Part shown: in pieces, positions 33,870 to 44,300 of the stretch
Layout of the letters: each line of letters starts with the position of its first letter
Position numbering within the stretch: the stretch's first letter is position 1
DNA from: Accumulibacter phosphatis
Lineage (GTDB): Bacteria > Pseudomonadota > Gammaproteobacteria > Burkholderiales > Rhodocyclaceae
Direction: 5' to 3'
DNA length: 64,000 nt
Assembly (NCBI RefSeq): GCF_000024165.1
Contig: NC_013194.1
Coordinates: forward strand, 2,728,001 to 2,792,000
Notes under the pieces: generated by a model
Database searches by the model: none
Told to the model about the DNA's origin: nothing
What the model saw: the letters and a program-made list of their open reading frames with translations, nothing else
Program-made: the position numbers and the translations under genes

Positions 33870-34388
33870 TCACTTGACGGGTGCGAGGGCGTCACGCAGG
33901 CACTGGCGATGCTCCGGCCCGCTCTTGTCCTTGCACAGTTCGCGCGCTTTCTGGTGTTGTACGCAACGCGCCGGGTCGACCGACTTGCTGCAGTCGACCG
34001 GCGGCATCTTCTCCTGCACGCAGCGCTTGAACGCGGGCCCGACCTGGTCCTGGCACGCTGCGTACGCCTGCTTGCGCAGCTCACACTGCTGCGGGTTGCG
34101 CGCCTGACTGCAGTCCGTCTTCTGCGCCTGCGCGTGCATGCACTGCCGACGCTCCGGGCCGCGCTTGTCGCGGCAGGCCTCGAGGACCTTCTGGTGGGCT
34201 TCCTGGCGCGCCTTGCACTGCTCCGGGTTGGTCGCAGCGGTGCAGTCGGTCGCCGGACGCATCCCCGGGCCCGCGCCGCCGCCAGCCATACCGGCCCCCG
34301 CACCCATCCCCGGGCCAGGCTGTGCCATGGCTGGCAGGGCAAGCAGAGCGGCAGCGACGGAAGCGATGATCAATGAACTTCTGTGCAT
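33870..34388 (-). CDS. Secreted cysteine-rich protein with three tandem repeats
   Basis: 172 aa. A signal peptide ends at PAMA-QP (about residue 22), followed by a Gly/Met-rich linker. Three repeats of about 38 residues follow, each with four cysteines in the frame DC-x6-P-x-x-C ... C-x6-GP-x-x-x-x-C (starts near residues 47, 90 and 130). The spacing suggests two disulfides per repeat in a small helical hairpin. No named family was recognised. The start at 34388 has AGGAG seven bases upstream. It is divergent from the GspE-like gene. Likely periplasmic; function unknown. Confidence 0.82.
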   Translation of the reverse strand: MHRSSLIIASVAAALLALPAMAQPGPGMGAGAGMAGGGAGPGMRPATDCTAATNPEQCKARQEAHQKVLEACRDKRGPERRQCMHAQAQKTDCSQARNPQQCELRKQAYAACQDQVGPAFKRCVQEKMPPVDCSKSVDPARCVQHQKARELCKDKSGPEHRQCLRDALAPVK

Positions 34389-34462
34389 GGGGGTCTCCTG
34401 TAGCGCGGATGAGGGAGCCGCCACCCATCGTGCGGAGGTGACGACTGCGTAGCGGGACGCGT

Positions 34463-34492
34463 ATCATACCTCGTTCCGTCGGCGGCGTTGAA
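34463..34492 (-). promoter_or_regulatory. Weak sigma70-like promoter of the cysteine-repeat gene
   Basis: On the minus strand TATGAT (34463-34468) follows TTCAAC (34487-34492) with an 18-base spacer, about 75 bases before the start codon. The -10 box is 5/6, the -35 box poor. Confidence 0.35.
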
Positions 34493-34545
34493 GCGCGCAC
34501 GCCTTGTTCCGTAGAGTCCCTGATCCTCGTTCTGGAAGATCGCAG

Positions 34546-36339
34546 ATGCCCGAAGCCGTGGTCAACACCGTTCACGAACATCGCCTGACCTTGCCGGAGG
34601 TTCTCGGCTGGCTGGTCGACGACCATCTGGTGAGCGCCGACGATGCCGACATCCTGCTCAAGGAGAGTCGTCTGAAGCGCCTGAGTGGCCATCCGCTGAC
34701 GACTATCGCCGAGCAGCAATGGAAGTCGCTGCAGGAACCTCACCGACCCCTGACGCTCGACGACCTGGGGGAATGGCTGGCGGCAAGGATCGGACTCGAC
34801 TACCTGCACATCGACCCGCTGAAGGTGGACTTCACGGCCGTCACCGACGTGATGTCGAGCGCCTACGCGACCCGCTTCGGCATTCTGGCGATCCAGGTGA
34901 CGGTGCGCGAGGTCGTCGTGGCGACCACACAGCCGTATCTGCGGGACTGGGAGAAGGAAATCAAGCCGATCCTCAAGAAGGAGATTCGTCGGGTGATGGC
35001 CAACCCGGTCGATGTCGCCCGCTATCTGGTCGAATTCTACAACCTCGCACGCTCGGTCAAGAAGGCGGCGCAGCTCGGCGGTGCGAGCGGCAACCTCTCC
35101 TCGTTCGAGCAACTGGTCGAACTCGGGCGCACCAATCGGCAGTTCGACGCCAACGACCAGCACATCGTCAACATCGTCGACTGGCTCTGGCAATACGCTT
35201 TCGAGCAGCGCGCCAGCGACATCCATATCGAGCCGCGGCGCGATCTGGGCATCGTACGTTTCCGGATCGACGGCGTCCTGCATCAGGTGTACCAGATTCC
35301 GATGAGCGTCATGGCGGCGATGGTCAGCCGCATCAAGATCCTCGGCCGCATGGACGTGGTCGAGAAGCGGCGACCACAGGATGGCCGCATCAAGACGCGT
35401 ACGGCCGACGGCCAGGAGGCCGAACTGCGCCTGTCGACCCTGCCCACTGCCTTCGGGGAGAAGCTGGTGATGCGGATTTTCGACCCGGAAGTCCTCGTCC
35501 GCAGTTTCGCCGATCTCGGCTTCACGGATGACGACCAGTCGCGCTGGAAGGCGATGGCCGACAGGCCGAACGGCATCATTCTGGTGACCGGCCCGACCGG
35601 TTCGGGAAAAACGACCACGCTCTACTCGACCCTCCGTCAACTGGCCACGCCGGCGGTCAACGTGTGCACCATCGAGGATCCGATCGAGATGGTCGAACCG
35701 GCATTCAACCAGATGCAGGTCCAGAACGTCATCGATCTGGGCTTCGCGCAAGGCGTGCGGGCGCTGATGCGCCAGGATCCGGACATCATCATGATCGGCG
35801 AAATCCGCGACCTGGAAACCGCCGAGGTGGCGATTCAGGCGGCGCTCACCGGCCATCTGGTGCTGTCTACGCTGCACACCAACGACGCTCCCGCAGCGGT
35901 TACGCGCATGCTCGACCTCGGTGTGCCGCCCTACCTGCTGAGTGCGACCATGTTGGGCGTCATGGCGCAACGCCTGGTGCGCATCCTTTGTCCGCACTGC
36001 AAGCAGGTGCACGAAGCCAGCCCGATCGAGGAGACGATGTGGGATCAGTTGGTCGCGCCCTGGAAAGCCAATCGTCCCGCGCGCTTCTACCGCCCGGCCG
36101 GCTGTCTCGAATGCCGGATGACCGGCTACCTGGGGCGCGTCGGGCTGTACGAGATCCTGCTGCTGTCGCCGGACCTCAAGCTGGCGATCAGCGAAAACCG
36201 CGAGATCGCCAAGATCCGCGACCTCGCTTTCCGTGAAGGCATGAAGCCACTACGCATCTCCGGCGCCATGAAGGTGGCCGCCGGGGTGACGACGCTGGCC
36301 GAGGTCTTCAAGGTCGCACCGCCGATCGAGCATAGCTGA
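34546..36339 (+). CDS. GspE/PilB-family secretion or pilus ATPase
   Basis: 597 aa from ATG 34546 (a TTG at 34504 is in frame). An N-terminal GspE/MshEN domain (about 10-150) precedes the hexameric ATPase: Asp box region SDIHIEPRRDLGIVRFRIDG near 225-244, Walker A GPTGSGKT at 349-356, and Walker B-type MIGEIRDLETAEVAI near 420. A zinc-binding tetracysteine is formed by C482/C485 (CPHC) and C520/C523 (CLEC). It energises assembly of type IV pili or type II pseudopili, but no GspF/PilC, pilin or secretin gene lies nearby. It is an orphan ATPase here. Confidence 0.9.
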   Translation: MPEAVVNTVHEHRLTLPEVLGWLVDDHLVSADDADILLKESRLKRLSGHPLTTIAEQQWKSLQEPHRPLTLDDLGEWLAARIGLDYLHIDPLKVDFTAVTDVMSSAYATRFGILAIQVTVREVVVATTQPYLRDWEKEIKPILKKEIRRVMANPVDVARYLVEFYNLARSVKKAAQLGGASGNLSSFEQLVELGRTNRQFDANDQHIVNIVDWLWQYAFEQRASDIHIEPRRDLGIVRFRIDGVLHQVYQIPMSVMAAMVSRIKILGRMDVVEKRRPQDGRIKTRTADGQEAELRLSTLPTAFGEKLVMRIFDPEVLVRSFADLGFTDDDQSRWKAMADRPNGIILVTGPTGSGKTTTLYSTLRQLATPAVNVCTIEDPIEMVEPAFNQMQVQNVIDLGFAQGVRALMRQDPDIIMIGEIRDLETAEVAIQAALTGHLVLSTLHTNDAPAAVTRMLDLGVPPYLLSATMLGVMAQRLVRILCPHCKQVHEASPIEETMWDQLVAPWKANRPARFYRPAGCLECRMTGYLGRVGLYEILLLSPDLKLAISENREIAKIRDLAFREGMKPLRISGAMKVAAGVTTLAEVFKVAPPIEHS

Positions 36340-36340
36340 G

Positions 36341-36363
36341 CGCCGCTGCGCGCGGCAGCGGCG
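36341..36363. repeat. Hairpin downstream of the GspE-like gene
   Basis: Perfect 9-base arms CGCCGCTGC/GCAGCGGCG with a 5-base loop immediately follow the stop codon. Without a T-run it is only a possible terminator or mRNA end stabiliser, between convergent genes. Confidence 0.4.
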
Positions 36364-36471
36364 ACCAACTGTTTGACCAATCTGCAGCAGGCCGGCGTTT
36401 CGGTAGGGTGCCTGGGTGAGCTCCGCAACGACCGTCTCGGCCCGAGCATCGTCACGACCTACCCTCCGTGA

Positions 36472-38670
36472 TCACGCAAGGTCGAAGCGATCCAGGTTCA
36501 TGACCTTGCTCCAGGCCGTAACGAAGTCGTTCACAAACGCCTCCTGCGAGTCGGCGCCGGCATGGACTTCCGCGAGAGCCCGGAGTTGGGAGTTTGAACC
36601 GAAGACGAGATCGACGACCGTGCCTGTCCACTTGAGCTCGTCGGTCGCTCGATCGCGACCCTCCAGCACGCCCGCGGCGGTAGCGGACCTCCGCCAGTGC
36701 GTGCGCATGTCAAGGAGATTGACGAAGAAGTCATTGGTCAACGTTTCAGGCCGCTTGGTGAAGACCCCGTGTCCGGACTGCCCGAAGTTTGCGTTTAGCG
36801 CGCGCATGCCACCGATCAGGACCGTCATCTCCGGCGCGGTCAGCGTCATCAATTGCGCTTTGTCCACCAGCAACTCGGCTGCCGAGCCCTCGTCTCCCTT
36901 GCGGATGTAGTTGCGGAATCCGTCCGAAGTCGGCTCCAGTACGGCGAACGCGTCCACATCGGTCTGCTCCTGCGATGCATCCGTGCGCCCCGGCGAGAAG
37001 GGAACCTGCACGTCGTGGCCGGCTCGTCGAGCGGCTTCCTCGACGGCGGCGCAGCCACCCAGAACGATGATGTCGGCGAGCGAGACCTTCTTCCCGCCGG
37101 ACTGGGCGCCGTTGAAATCCTTCTGTATCGCTTCCAGTCTGTGCAACACGTTCGCCAGCTCGGCCGGCTGATTGACTTCCCAGCTCTTCTGCGGTGCCAG
37201 GCGAATACGCGCGCCATTCGCTCCACCGCGCTTGTCGCTGCCGCGAAAAGTTGCCGCAGACGCCCATGCCGTCGTGACCAGTTGCGAAATCGACAGTCCG
37301 GAAGCAAGGATTGTGGCCTTCAGGGCGGCAATGTCCTGCGCCTCGATCAATTGGTGGTCCAGCGCGGGTATCGGATCCTGCCAGAGTAGTGGCTGCGCGG
37401 GAACGAGCGGCCCAAGATAACGCGACAGGGGGCCCATGTCGCGGTGCGTCAGCTTGTACCAGGCCCCGGCGAACGCATCCGCAAGTTCCTGGGGATTCTC
37501 CCGGAAGCGTCTCGCGATCTTCTCATAGGCTGGATCCATCCGCAGCGCCAGGTCGGCCGTCGACATCATCGGGGCGTGGCGCCTCGACGGGTCATGGGCG
37601 TCCGGCACGGTGCCCGCTGCCGAGGCGTCCTTGGGCGTCCACTGGTAGGCGCCGGCAGGACTCTTCGTCAGTTCCCACTCGTAGCCGAAAAGATTCTCGA
37701 GGTAGTTGTTGTCCCACTGCACAGGATTGGTGGTCCATGCGCCTTCCAGGCCGCTGGTGATCGTGGAGACCCCTTTGCCGCTTCCGAAGGTGTTCTTCCA
37801 GCCGAGGCCCTGCTCCTCGATGTCCGCACCCTCGGGTTCGGGACCGACATACTTGCCCGGATCGGCGGCGCCGTGACACTTGCCGAAGGTGTGTCCGCCG
37901 GCAACCAGTGCCACCGTTTCCTCGTCGTTCATGGCCATGCGGGCGAAGGTCTCCCGGATGTCCCTCGCCGAGGCGACGGGGTCCGGCTTGCCATTCGGTC
38001 CTTCCGGGTTCACGTAGATCAGGCCCATCTGCACCGCGGCGAGAGGATTCTCGAGCTCACGGTCGCCGCTGTAGCGCTGGTCATCGAGCCACTTGCCCTC
38101 TGGCCCCCAGTAGATGTCTTCTTCTGGCTCCCAGATATCCGGGCGCCCACCGGCGAAGCCCAAGGTCTTGAAACCCATCGATTCCAGGGCGACGTTACCG
38201 GCCAGAATCATCAGGTCGGCCCAGGAGATCTTGCGGCCATACTTCTGCTTGATCGGCCAGAGCAAGCGGCGTGCCTTGTCGAGATTGCCGTTGTCCGGCC
38301 AGCTGTTCAGGGGCGCAAATCGCTGCGCACCGGAACCGGCGCCGCCACGACCATCATGGATACGGTAGGTGCCTGCGCTGTGCCAGGCCATGCGGATGAA
38401 GAGTGGACCGTAGTGACCATAGTCCGCAGGCCACCAGTCCTGCGAGTCCGTCATCAAGCCATGCAGGTCCTCGATTACGGCGTTCAGGTCGAGCGTCTTG
38501 AACTCCTCGGCGTAATCGAACTCCGCGCCCATGGGGTTTGCCTTGGACGAGTGCTGATGCAGGATCTTCAGGTTCAATTGGCTGGGCCACCAATCCGCGC
38601 TCGTTGGAGCCCCGGCCGCTGTGTGTTTGCGAGCGTCGCCCAAGAACGGGCACCTTGCTTCGTTTGACAT
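36472..38670 (-). CDS. katG: Catalase-peroxidase KatG
   Basis: 732 aa, two-domain heme enzyme that destroys hydrogen peroxide. The distal Arg-Trp-His is in IRMAWHSAGTYR near residue 95. The Tyr of the Met-Tyr-Trp crosslink is in LIYVNPEGP near 218, and the Met in RMAMND near 244. The proximal His is in VAGGHTFGK near 260. The C-terminal half is the degenerate duplicate. The start at 38670 (MSNEARCPF) follows an AAGGAGAG ribosome site. It is convergent with the GspE-like gene; no OxyR gene is nearby. Confidence 0.96.
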   Translation of the reverse strand: MSNEARCPFLGDARKHTAAGAPTSADWWPSQLNLKILHQHSSKANPMGAEFDYAEEFKTLDLNAVIEDLHGLMTDSQDWWPADYGHYGPLFIRMAWHSAGTYRIHDGRGGAGSGAQRFAPLNSWPDNGNLDKARRLLWPIKQKYGRKISWADLMILAGNVALESMGFKTLGFAGGRPDIWEPEEDIYWGPEGKWLDDQRYSGDRELENPLAAVQMGLIYVNPEGPNGKPDPVASARDIRETFARMAMNDEETVALVAGGHTFGKCHGAADPGKYVGPEPEGADIEEQGLGWKNTFGSGKGVSTITSGLEGAWTTNPVQWDNNYLENLFGYEWELTKSPAGAYQWTPKDASAAGTVPDAHDPSRRHAPMMSTADLALRMDPAYEKIARRFRENPQELADAFAGAWYKLTHRDMGPLSRYLGPLVPAQPLLWQDPIPALDHQLIEAQDIAALKATILASGLSISQLVTTAWASAATFRGSDKRGGANGARIRLAPQKSWEVNQPAELANVLHRLEAIQKDFNGAQSGGKKVSLADIIVLGGCAAVEEAARRAGHDVQVPFSPGRTDASQEQTDVDAFAVLEPTSDGFRNYIRKGDEGSAAELLVDKAQLMTLTAPEMTVLIGGMRALNANFGQSGHGVFTKRPETLTNDFFVNLLDMRTHWRRSATAAGVLEGRDRATDELKWTGTVVDLVFGSNSQLRALAEVHAGADSQEAFVNDFVTAWSKVMNLDRFDLA

Positions 38671-39162
38671 GGTTCTCTCCTTTGCTTGTAAGTAATCCAC
38701 TATCCACTCGAGCCTGCGAAGTTGCCCGTCCAGGGAATACGGTCATCGACGCAGATTGCGGCAAGTCGAGTAGTCGTCTTGGCGTTCTCATGACACCACT
38801 GATCGGGCGATCGGATCGCTGTAGCCAAATCCGATGAAGCTATTCTAGGAGCGCTTGGACTATTGATCCAATGAATTGTGAATATACGAACGATTGTCAC
38901 AAGCTATCCATGGAGCGTGCCTAGCCGTGGGCTGGGATTTCACGTCGAGGGGACGATCGGACTGGGCACGCTCTAGGCCAGCGCGGCGAACGGACCGGTG
39001 GGGTCGATGGAACGGTCTGCCGACCGTGCCTCTACCGTGACGTCGGTCCGTACCGGACCGAAGCTCCAACAGGGCGCTGCGCCGGGCTCGCTGTCAACTC
39101 GGCCTGGCGCCTGATCGGTTCCACCTGGCCTGGGTCGATGCCGGCCCGGTCGTCACCCTTCG
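38671..39162. other. Upstream region of katG, no gene seen
   Basis: 492 bases without a convincing gene. The katG-proximal 200 bases are richer in A and T than their surroundings (for example 38840-38900) and include the near-palindrome ATTGATCCAAT. A peroxide-responsive site would be expected here, but the spaced ATAG/CTAT pattern of OxyR could not be matched. The remainder is GC-rich and shows nothing. Confidence 0.5.
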
Positions 39163-39330
39163 TCACCGTTCGTCGTCCCTTCGCTCGGATTCGATCGTTT
39201 CCTCGAGACTCTCGAGATCCTTGGAGTTCTGGCGCAGAAAGAAGACGAAGCTCCATACCAGTCCCGCGGCGATGAGGGCGACCAGTGTCACGACACCCCA
39301 GTCGATACTTGCCAGCGATCCGGAATCCAT
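39163..39330 (-). CDS. Small single-span membrane protein
   Basis: 55 aa. A single membrane helix (about residues 10-30, VVTLVALIAAGLVWSFVFFL) is followed by a charged helix with many Glu and Arg residues (LESLEETIESERRDDER). The start at 39330 has GGAGAAG upstream. It is not recognised as a named family; the layout (helix, then acidic amphipathic tail) is that of small membrane adaptors. It lies upstream of recC-recB-recD's end on the same strand, but separated from recD by 182 bases. Confidence 0.6.
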   Translation of the reverse strand: MDSGSLASIDWGVVTLVALIAAGLVWSFVFFLRQNSKDLESLEETIESERRDDER

Positions 39331-39512
39331 CGGCTTCTCCCGCGCATCAAACGAGCCATTATGCCACCCGCTGCACCGCACGGCCGTGTTGGTAAACGGG
39401 TACCGGCCGGCAAAAAAAGTTGCCGCCGGTCCCCGACCAGACCCGGCAGCCGTTTGCAGCGTCACCAGGGGGCTGGCGCGAGATCGCCGGTCGCTGTTCC
39501 GCGGCGAGGCGC

Positions 39513-41387
39513 CTACGGGCCGACCTCGCCGAGCCGGGCGATCAGGCCGGAATGACGGCGCGTACGGTTGGCGCAGGCGCCGACCAGCACTTCCCGGCTG
39601 CCGACGACAGCGACCTTGGTCGACGCCCGGGTGATGCCGGTGTAGAGCAGCTCGCGGGTCAGGACACGGTTGTGATGTTCGGGAAGCAGCAGGAATACCG
39701 ACTCAAATTCGGAGCCCTGTGCCTTGTGTACCGTCATGGCAAAGGCGGTGTCGTGCTCCGGCAGGCGGACTGGTGCCAGCGGCCGGAAGCCGGCGTCCTG
39801 CTCGGGGAACCACACCATCAGCTCGCCACCATCGTCCGGCAGACAGATGCCGACGTCGCCGTTGAACAGCTTCAGGACGTAGTCGTTTCTGAGGACCATC
39901 ACCGGCCGGCCGACGTACCATGGCGAGCGGGGACCGCCGGGGTGCACGCCAGCGCCAAGTTGCAGCAGGTGGCGAGTGACGAGCGCGTTGATCGCCCGCA
40001 CGCCGCGGGCTGTCTCGCGCAGCGCACAGAGCACGCGGAAGCCGTCGAAGGCGGCGAACACCTGGCGTCGTCGGCTCACCGGGTCGGCCAGCGCGGCCAC
40101 GAGAGCGGTGCAGTAGCGATGGTAGCCCTCGACAATCACCTGTCGGGTCGCGGGGGTGAGGTCGGCGCTGCCGTCGGATAGCCAGCTGACCGACGGGTCG
40201 GCAGCGCCGGCCAGCCAGTCGCAGGCCTCATTGCCGCGGCCGCCATTGATGTCGGCGGCCAGCCGCCCGATCCCGGAGGTACTGGCGAAGCGGTGGCTTT
40301 CGGAGAACCAGACAACGCAGTCGGCCAGCGGGGTCGGGGTGATGGCGGGTGGCGGCTGGATGCACGCGGCCGGGGTCGCGGTGAGCGAGGAGAGTTCGGC
40401 AATACACGCTGCCGTCAGTGTCGGGTCGGCGGAGACCTCCGAGAATACCGCGCCGGCCTCGACTGCCGAAAGCTGGTCCTTGTCGCCGAGCAGGATCAGG
40501 CGGGCGTCGGGTGGCACGGCGTCGCACAGTCGGCAGGCGAGCGCGAGGTCGAGCATCGATGCTTCGTCGACGACCAGCGCGTCGATCGGCAGCGGGTTTT
40601 CCGCGTGGTGGTGGAAGCGCCCTGGCTCCGGCGTCACGCCAAGCAGCCGATGCAGCGTGTGCGACTCGCGTGGCAGCCGTGCCTGCAGTTCGACTGGCAG
40701 ATCGCCGGCGCGCTGGCGCAGCGCCTCGAGCATGCGTGCGGCGGCCTTGCCGGTGGGTGCGGCAAGGGCGACGCGCAGGCCGGGACTTTCGGTCAGCAGA
40801 CAGGCCAGCAGGGCGACGATCGTGGTCGTCTTGCCGGTTCCCGGGCCGCCGCTGATGATCGTCAGCTTGCTCCGCCAGGCGAGTGCCGCCGCCAGCTTCT
40901 GCCAGTCGGGACGATCGCCGAGCCGGCGCGCGTTGTCGGCGAACAGGCAGTCGAGTTGCTGGCGCATTTCGGCGGTCGGCGGCGACGTATGGCGTTCGGC
41001 ACGCTTGCGAAGGCTCGCCGCCAGCCGGCGCTCGTAGGCGAAGTAGCGATGCAGGTAAAGCCGCCCGCAGCCATCGAGAACCAGCGGCAGGACTTCTGGC
41101 AATGTCGGCGGCGCGCCTGTCGCGGCAACCATTCGGCTGGCCAGCAGGCGCTCCACCAGTTCCGTCGGCGACTGATCGGGGAACAACTCGAGGACAGTGT
41201 CCAGTTGCGCACAGACGTGTCCGCTGTGCGTCGCGAGGCTCACGAGGCGGCCAGCCGCGGCGAGCACGACCAGGCTCGTTCGCGGCGCGCCGGCCTGTTC
41301 GGCCCATTGCAGGAGGTGGCTCACGAAGCCCTCGGCAAGATCGTTGCGGCCCGCCGGCTCCGGGGAAGGCGTGCTGTGGAAGCTCAT
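39513..41387 (-). CDS. recD: Exodeoxyribonuclease V alpha subunit (RecD)
   Basis: 624 aa, the 5'-3' helicase of RecBCD (superfamily 1B). Walker A is ISGGPGTGKTTTIV near residue 178. Motif II with VDEASMLDLAL is near 274, and the regulatory NTPase motifs LLGDKDQLSAVEAGAVF and FAMTVHKAQGSEF (near 540) follow. The C-terminal segment LLYTGITRASTKV is the family's motif VI. Its ATG overlaps the recB stop by four bases. It completes the RecC-RecB-RecD order, so full RecBCD activity (double-strand end processing, Chi recognition) is expected. Confidence 0.95.
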   Translation of the reverse strand: MSFHSTPSPEPAGRNDLAEGFVSHLLQWAEQAGAPRTSLVVLAAAGRLVSLATHSGHVCAQLDTVLELFPDQSPTELVERLLASRMVAATGAPPTLPEVLPLVLDGCGRLYLHRYFAYERRLAASLRKRAERHTSPPTAEMRQQLDCLFADNARRLGDRPDWQKLAAALAWRSKLTIISGGPGTGKTTTIVALLACLLTESPGLRVALAAPTGKAAARMLEALRQRAGDLPVELQARLPRESHTLHRLLGVTPEPGRFHHHAENPLPIDALVVDEASMLDLALACRLCDAVPPDARLILLGDKDQLSAVEAGAVFSEVSADPTLTAACIAELSSLTATPAACIQPPPAITPTPLADCVVWFSESHRFASTSGIGRLAADINGGRGNEACDWLAGAADPSVSWLSDGSADLTPATRQVIVEGYHRYCTALVAALADPVSRRRQVFAAFDGFRVLCALRETARGVRAINALVTRHLLQLGAGVHPGGPRSPWYVGRPVMVLRNDYVLKLFNGDVGICLPDDGGELMVWFPEQDAGFRPLAPVRLPEHDTAFAMTVHKAQGSEFESVFLLLPEHHNRVLTRELLYTGITRASTKVAVVGSREVLVGACANRTRRHSGLIARLGEVGP

Positions 41388-44300
41388 GCGTGGTTCGCCA
41401 GTGACCTGTGGGACAGCAAGCTGTCGAGCGATTCGATGGTGGATCGCGGTGGGCGATGGTGATAAACACCGCAGGCACTGCGTTCGCCGTCAGTGCCCAC
41501 AGCGCGCCAATCCGGGCGGACGCCGCGCACGAACAGATAGTAGACACCGCCGAAGTGGCGATCGTAGTCGTAGTCGGCGATCCGGCAGCGCAGGTAGCGG
41601 TGCAGCGCGACGCAGTAGATCAGGTATTGGAGGTGATAACCGTGTTCGGCCATCGCCGCGGCAACTTGCTGCTGGCCATAGTCGGCAGCGGCAAAACCGA
41701 GATGGTTCGATTTCCAGTCAAGGACGTGGAAGCGATTTGCGTGGCAGAACACCAGGTCGATGAAGCCCTTCAGGTAGCCGTCGAGGGGCGGGAAGCCGAG
41801 TCTCGGCAGCGGGTAGCCGTGCGCCGCCAGCCAGTCGTTGAGTCTCGGCGCCGTCAGGCCGGCGGGCAGGTTGAAACCCAACTCGACGAGACGTTGCCGG
41901 CGCCCCACTGTCGACAGGACGATGCCGCCGGGCAGCGATGTCGCCAGGACGTCGTCGAGCAGTCGGCGCAGCATGCGCGCCGGACGGCGGGCGGAATCGC
42001 CGTTCGGCGGTCCCACCGGTGACAGCGGGTGGCTCGCCAGCACTTCGTCGATGATGGCTGGCCAGCGGCCCGGATCGGTGAAGTCGATACGCTCGAAGAG
42101 CGCATGCACGCAGTCGCCGGCGGCCGGTCCGCGCGCGAAGAGGAGGATGTCGTCCGGCCCAATGTCGGCTGCCGGCCCGCTCACCGCCGGCAGAGCAGGG
42201 ACGGCGCGGCCGTCGTGGTCGCTCGCCGACGCTTCGCTGTCGGCGCCATGCTGCAGGCTGCTGAAGCTGCCGATTCGCCAGCCGGCAGCCATCGTCCGGG
42301 GTGCGACCAGCGCGCTCAGGCTGGCGGCGGACACGGCGGTGCTGGCGAGCGGCGTCGGCGCCTCGCCGGGCAGGTCGCTCAGCGACAGCGGCGGGCCCGC
42401 CGTCGTGGCGAGCGCACGCCAGGCCGCTTCGATCTCCTCTGGCGATCGCTTGTGCTTCAGCCAGTCGGCGTAGGACATATCCTTGCCGGCGACCAGCCAG
42501 TTGAGCAGACTGTGAGTGCCCTGTGCCATCGATGGTTTGCCGAACGCCAGGTTCGCGTAGCAGCCGGCGACCAGGTAGCAGCGCTGCGCGGCGCGCGTCA
42601 GCGCCACGTAGAGCAGGCGCATGAACTCGGCATCCTTCTCCTCGCGTCTTCGCCTCTTGATCTCCTCGGCATCGGCCGCATCGAGTTCGAGGCGGAAGTC
42701 GATCACCGGCAGCCCATCGTCGTCGTGATACTCCTTGCCCTCGTCCTCGCCGAAGTTCGACTGGTGCCCATCCCAGAGGAAAGGACAGAAGACAATGCCG
42801 TACTCAAGGCCCTTGGATTTGTGGATGGTGACGATCTGGACGAGGTTGCGGTCCGACTCGAGGCGCAGTTGATGGACCTCCTCGGCACCGTCGTCGCGCC
42901 GACGACTGGCCAGCCAGCGTAGCAGCGCGTCCGGCGCCGGCTGATCGGCGCTGGCCTGCTGCAGCAGTTCGCCGAGGTGGAGCAGATTGGTCAGCCGTCG
43001 TTCGCCGTCGCTGCGCGCGAGCAGCCGGAAAGCGACCGCCTCGCTGTCCATCCAGGCGCGCAGCATGACGCCGAAACCGCGCCGCAGCCAGGTCTCGCGG
43101 TAGCCGCTGAAACGCGCGATGGTCTGCAGCAGCCCCATCTCGTCGGCGGCCAGCGCAGCGACGCCGGTGGCATTGAGGCCCAGCAGTTCCGTGGCCAAAG
43201 CGCTGTAGAGGAGCGACGGGCGCGCCGGTTCGCGGATCGCCAGCAGTACGCGTTCGAGATCCTCGGCGTCCGGGGTGTGGAAAATACTGTGCTGCGAAAG
43301 CTCGACGCTGCCGATACCGACCTGCAGCAGCGCGTCCCGGAGCAGGCGCCCCTGGGCGTGGCTCTTGACGAGGATGGCGATGTCGCCGGGCGCCAGAGCG
43401 CGTTCGCCGAGCGTGATGCGGCCGGCCTGCGCGGCGCGCAGCAGGCGCGCCACTTCGCCGGCGGTGGCGCGCAGCACCTGCTTCTTCGCTTCGCCGCGCA
43501 GCAGATACTCGCCGTTGGCAGCCGGCAGCCGCCAGACGCGTAGCGCCGCCGGGTCTTCCTCGCTGTGGTCGGTCAGCGGTGGGCGCGGCTTGTCGCCAAC
43601 GGTCACCGGCTCGTAGTTGAGGCCGGCGAGAATGAAGGCGTGAGGATTGGCGGTGAAGAGTGCGTTGCTGGCGGCGATCAGGTCCGCGGTCGAGCGCTGG
43701 TTGTGGCGCAAGGTGTAGCGCGCGCCAGCCTGGCGGCGGGCGGCCAGGTAGGTATGCAGGTCAGCATTGCGAAAGCTGTAGATCGCCTGTTTGGGATCGC
43801 CGACAAGGAACAGCGGGCCCGCAGCCGGCGCCTCGCCGGCGCCGTAGATGCGGCTGAATATCGCATACTGCAGCGGGTCGGTGTCCTGGAATTCGTCGAT
43901 CAGGGCGACCGGATAGCGGCTGCGCAGGAATCCGGCGAGCCACGGGAAGTCGCCGGAGGTCAGCGCCGCATCGACGTTCTGGAGCATGTCGTCGAAGGAT
44001 TGCACGCGCTGCCGGCGCTTCTGCTGGCGCAGCGCGGCGCCGGACTCGTCGAGCATCCTGCGCAGCAGATACAGGCGGGCGAGGTGCAGCGCCTGCGTCA
44101 CCGACGCGTGCCGCGCCAGCACATCGTTGGCCGCGTGGAAGAAAGGATGTGTGGGAGGCGTCTGGTTATTTCTTTTCCTGGCGGCGATGAAGTTCGCCGT
44201 GAACAGACGCGCCTTGCTCTTTTCCGGATCGGGAGCGCGCAACGGGTCGCCGCTGGCCAACCACAGGGTCCAGGCGCGGGCGCCGGTCGATACGCCGTCT

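Noticed and set aside
34081..36012. Antisense open frame (643 codons) opposite the GspE-like gene and the cysteine-repeat gene
   Set aside because: Both genes beneath it are well supported; it has no domain of its own.
38671..39000. OxyR box upstream of katG
   Set aside because: Looked for the ATAG/CTAT spaced pattern on both strands and could not align it; only a loose ATTGATCCAAT near-palindrome is present.
40156..41037. Plus-strand open frames across recD and recB (for example 41838-42473, 43565-45124)
   Set aside because: Antisense shadows of the RecBCD genes, without family similarity.
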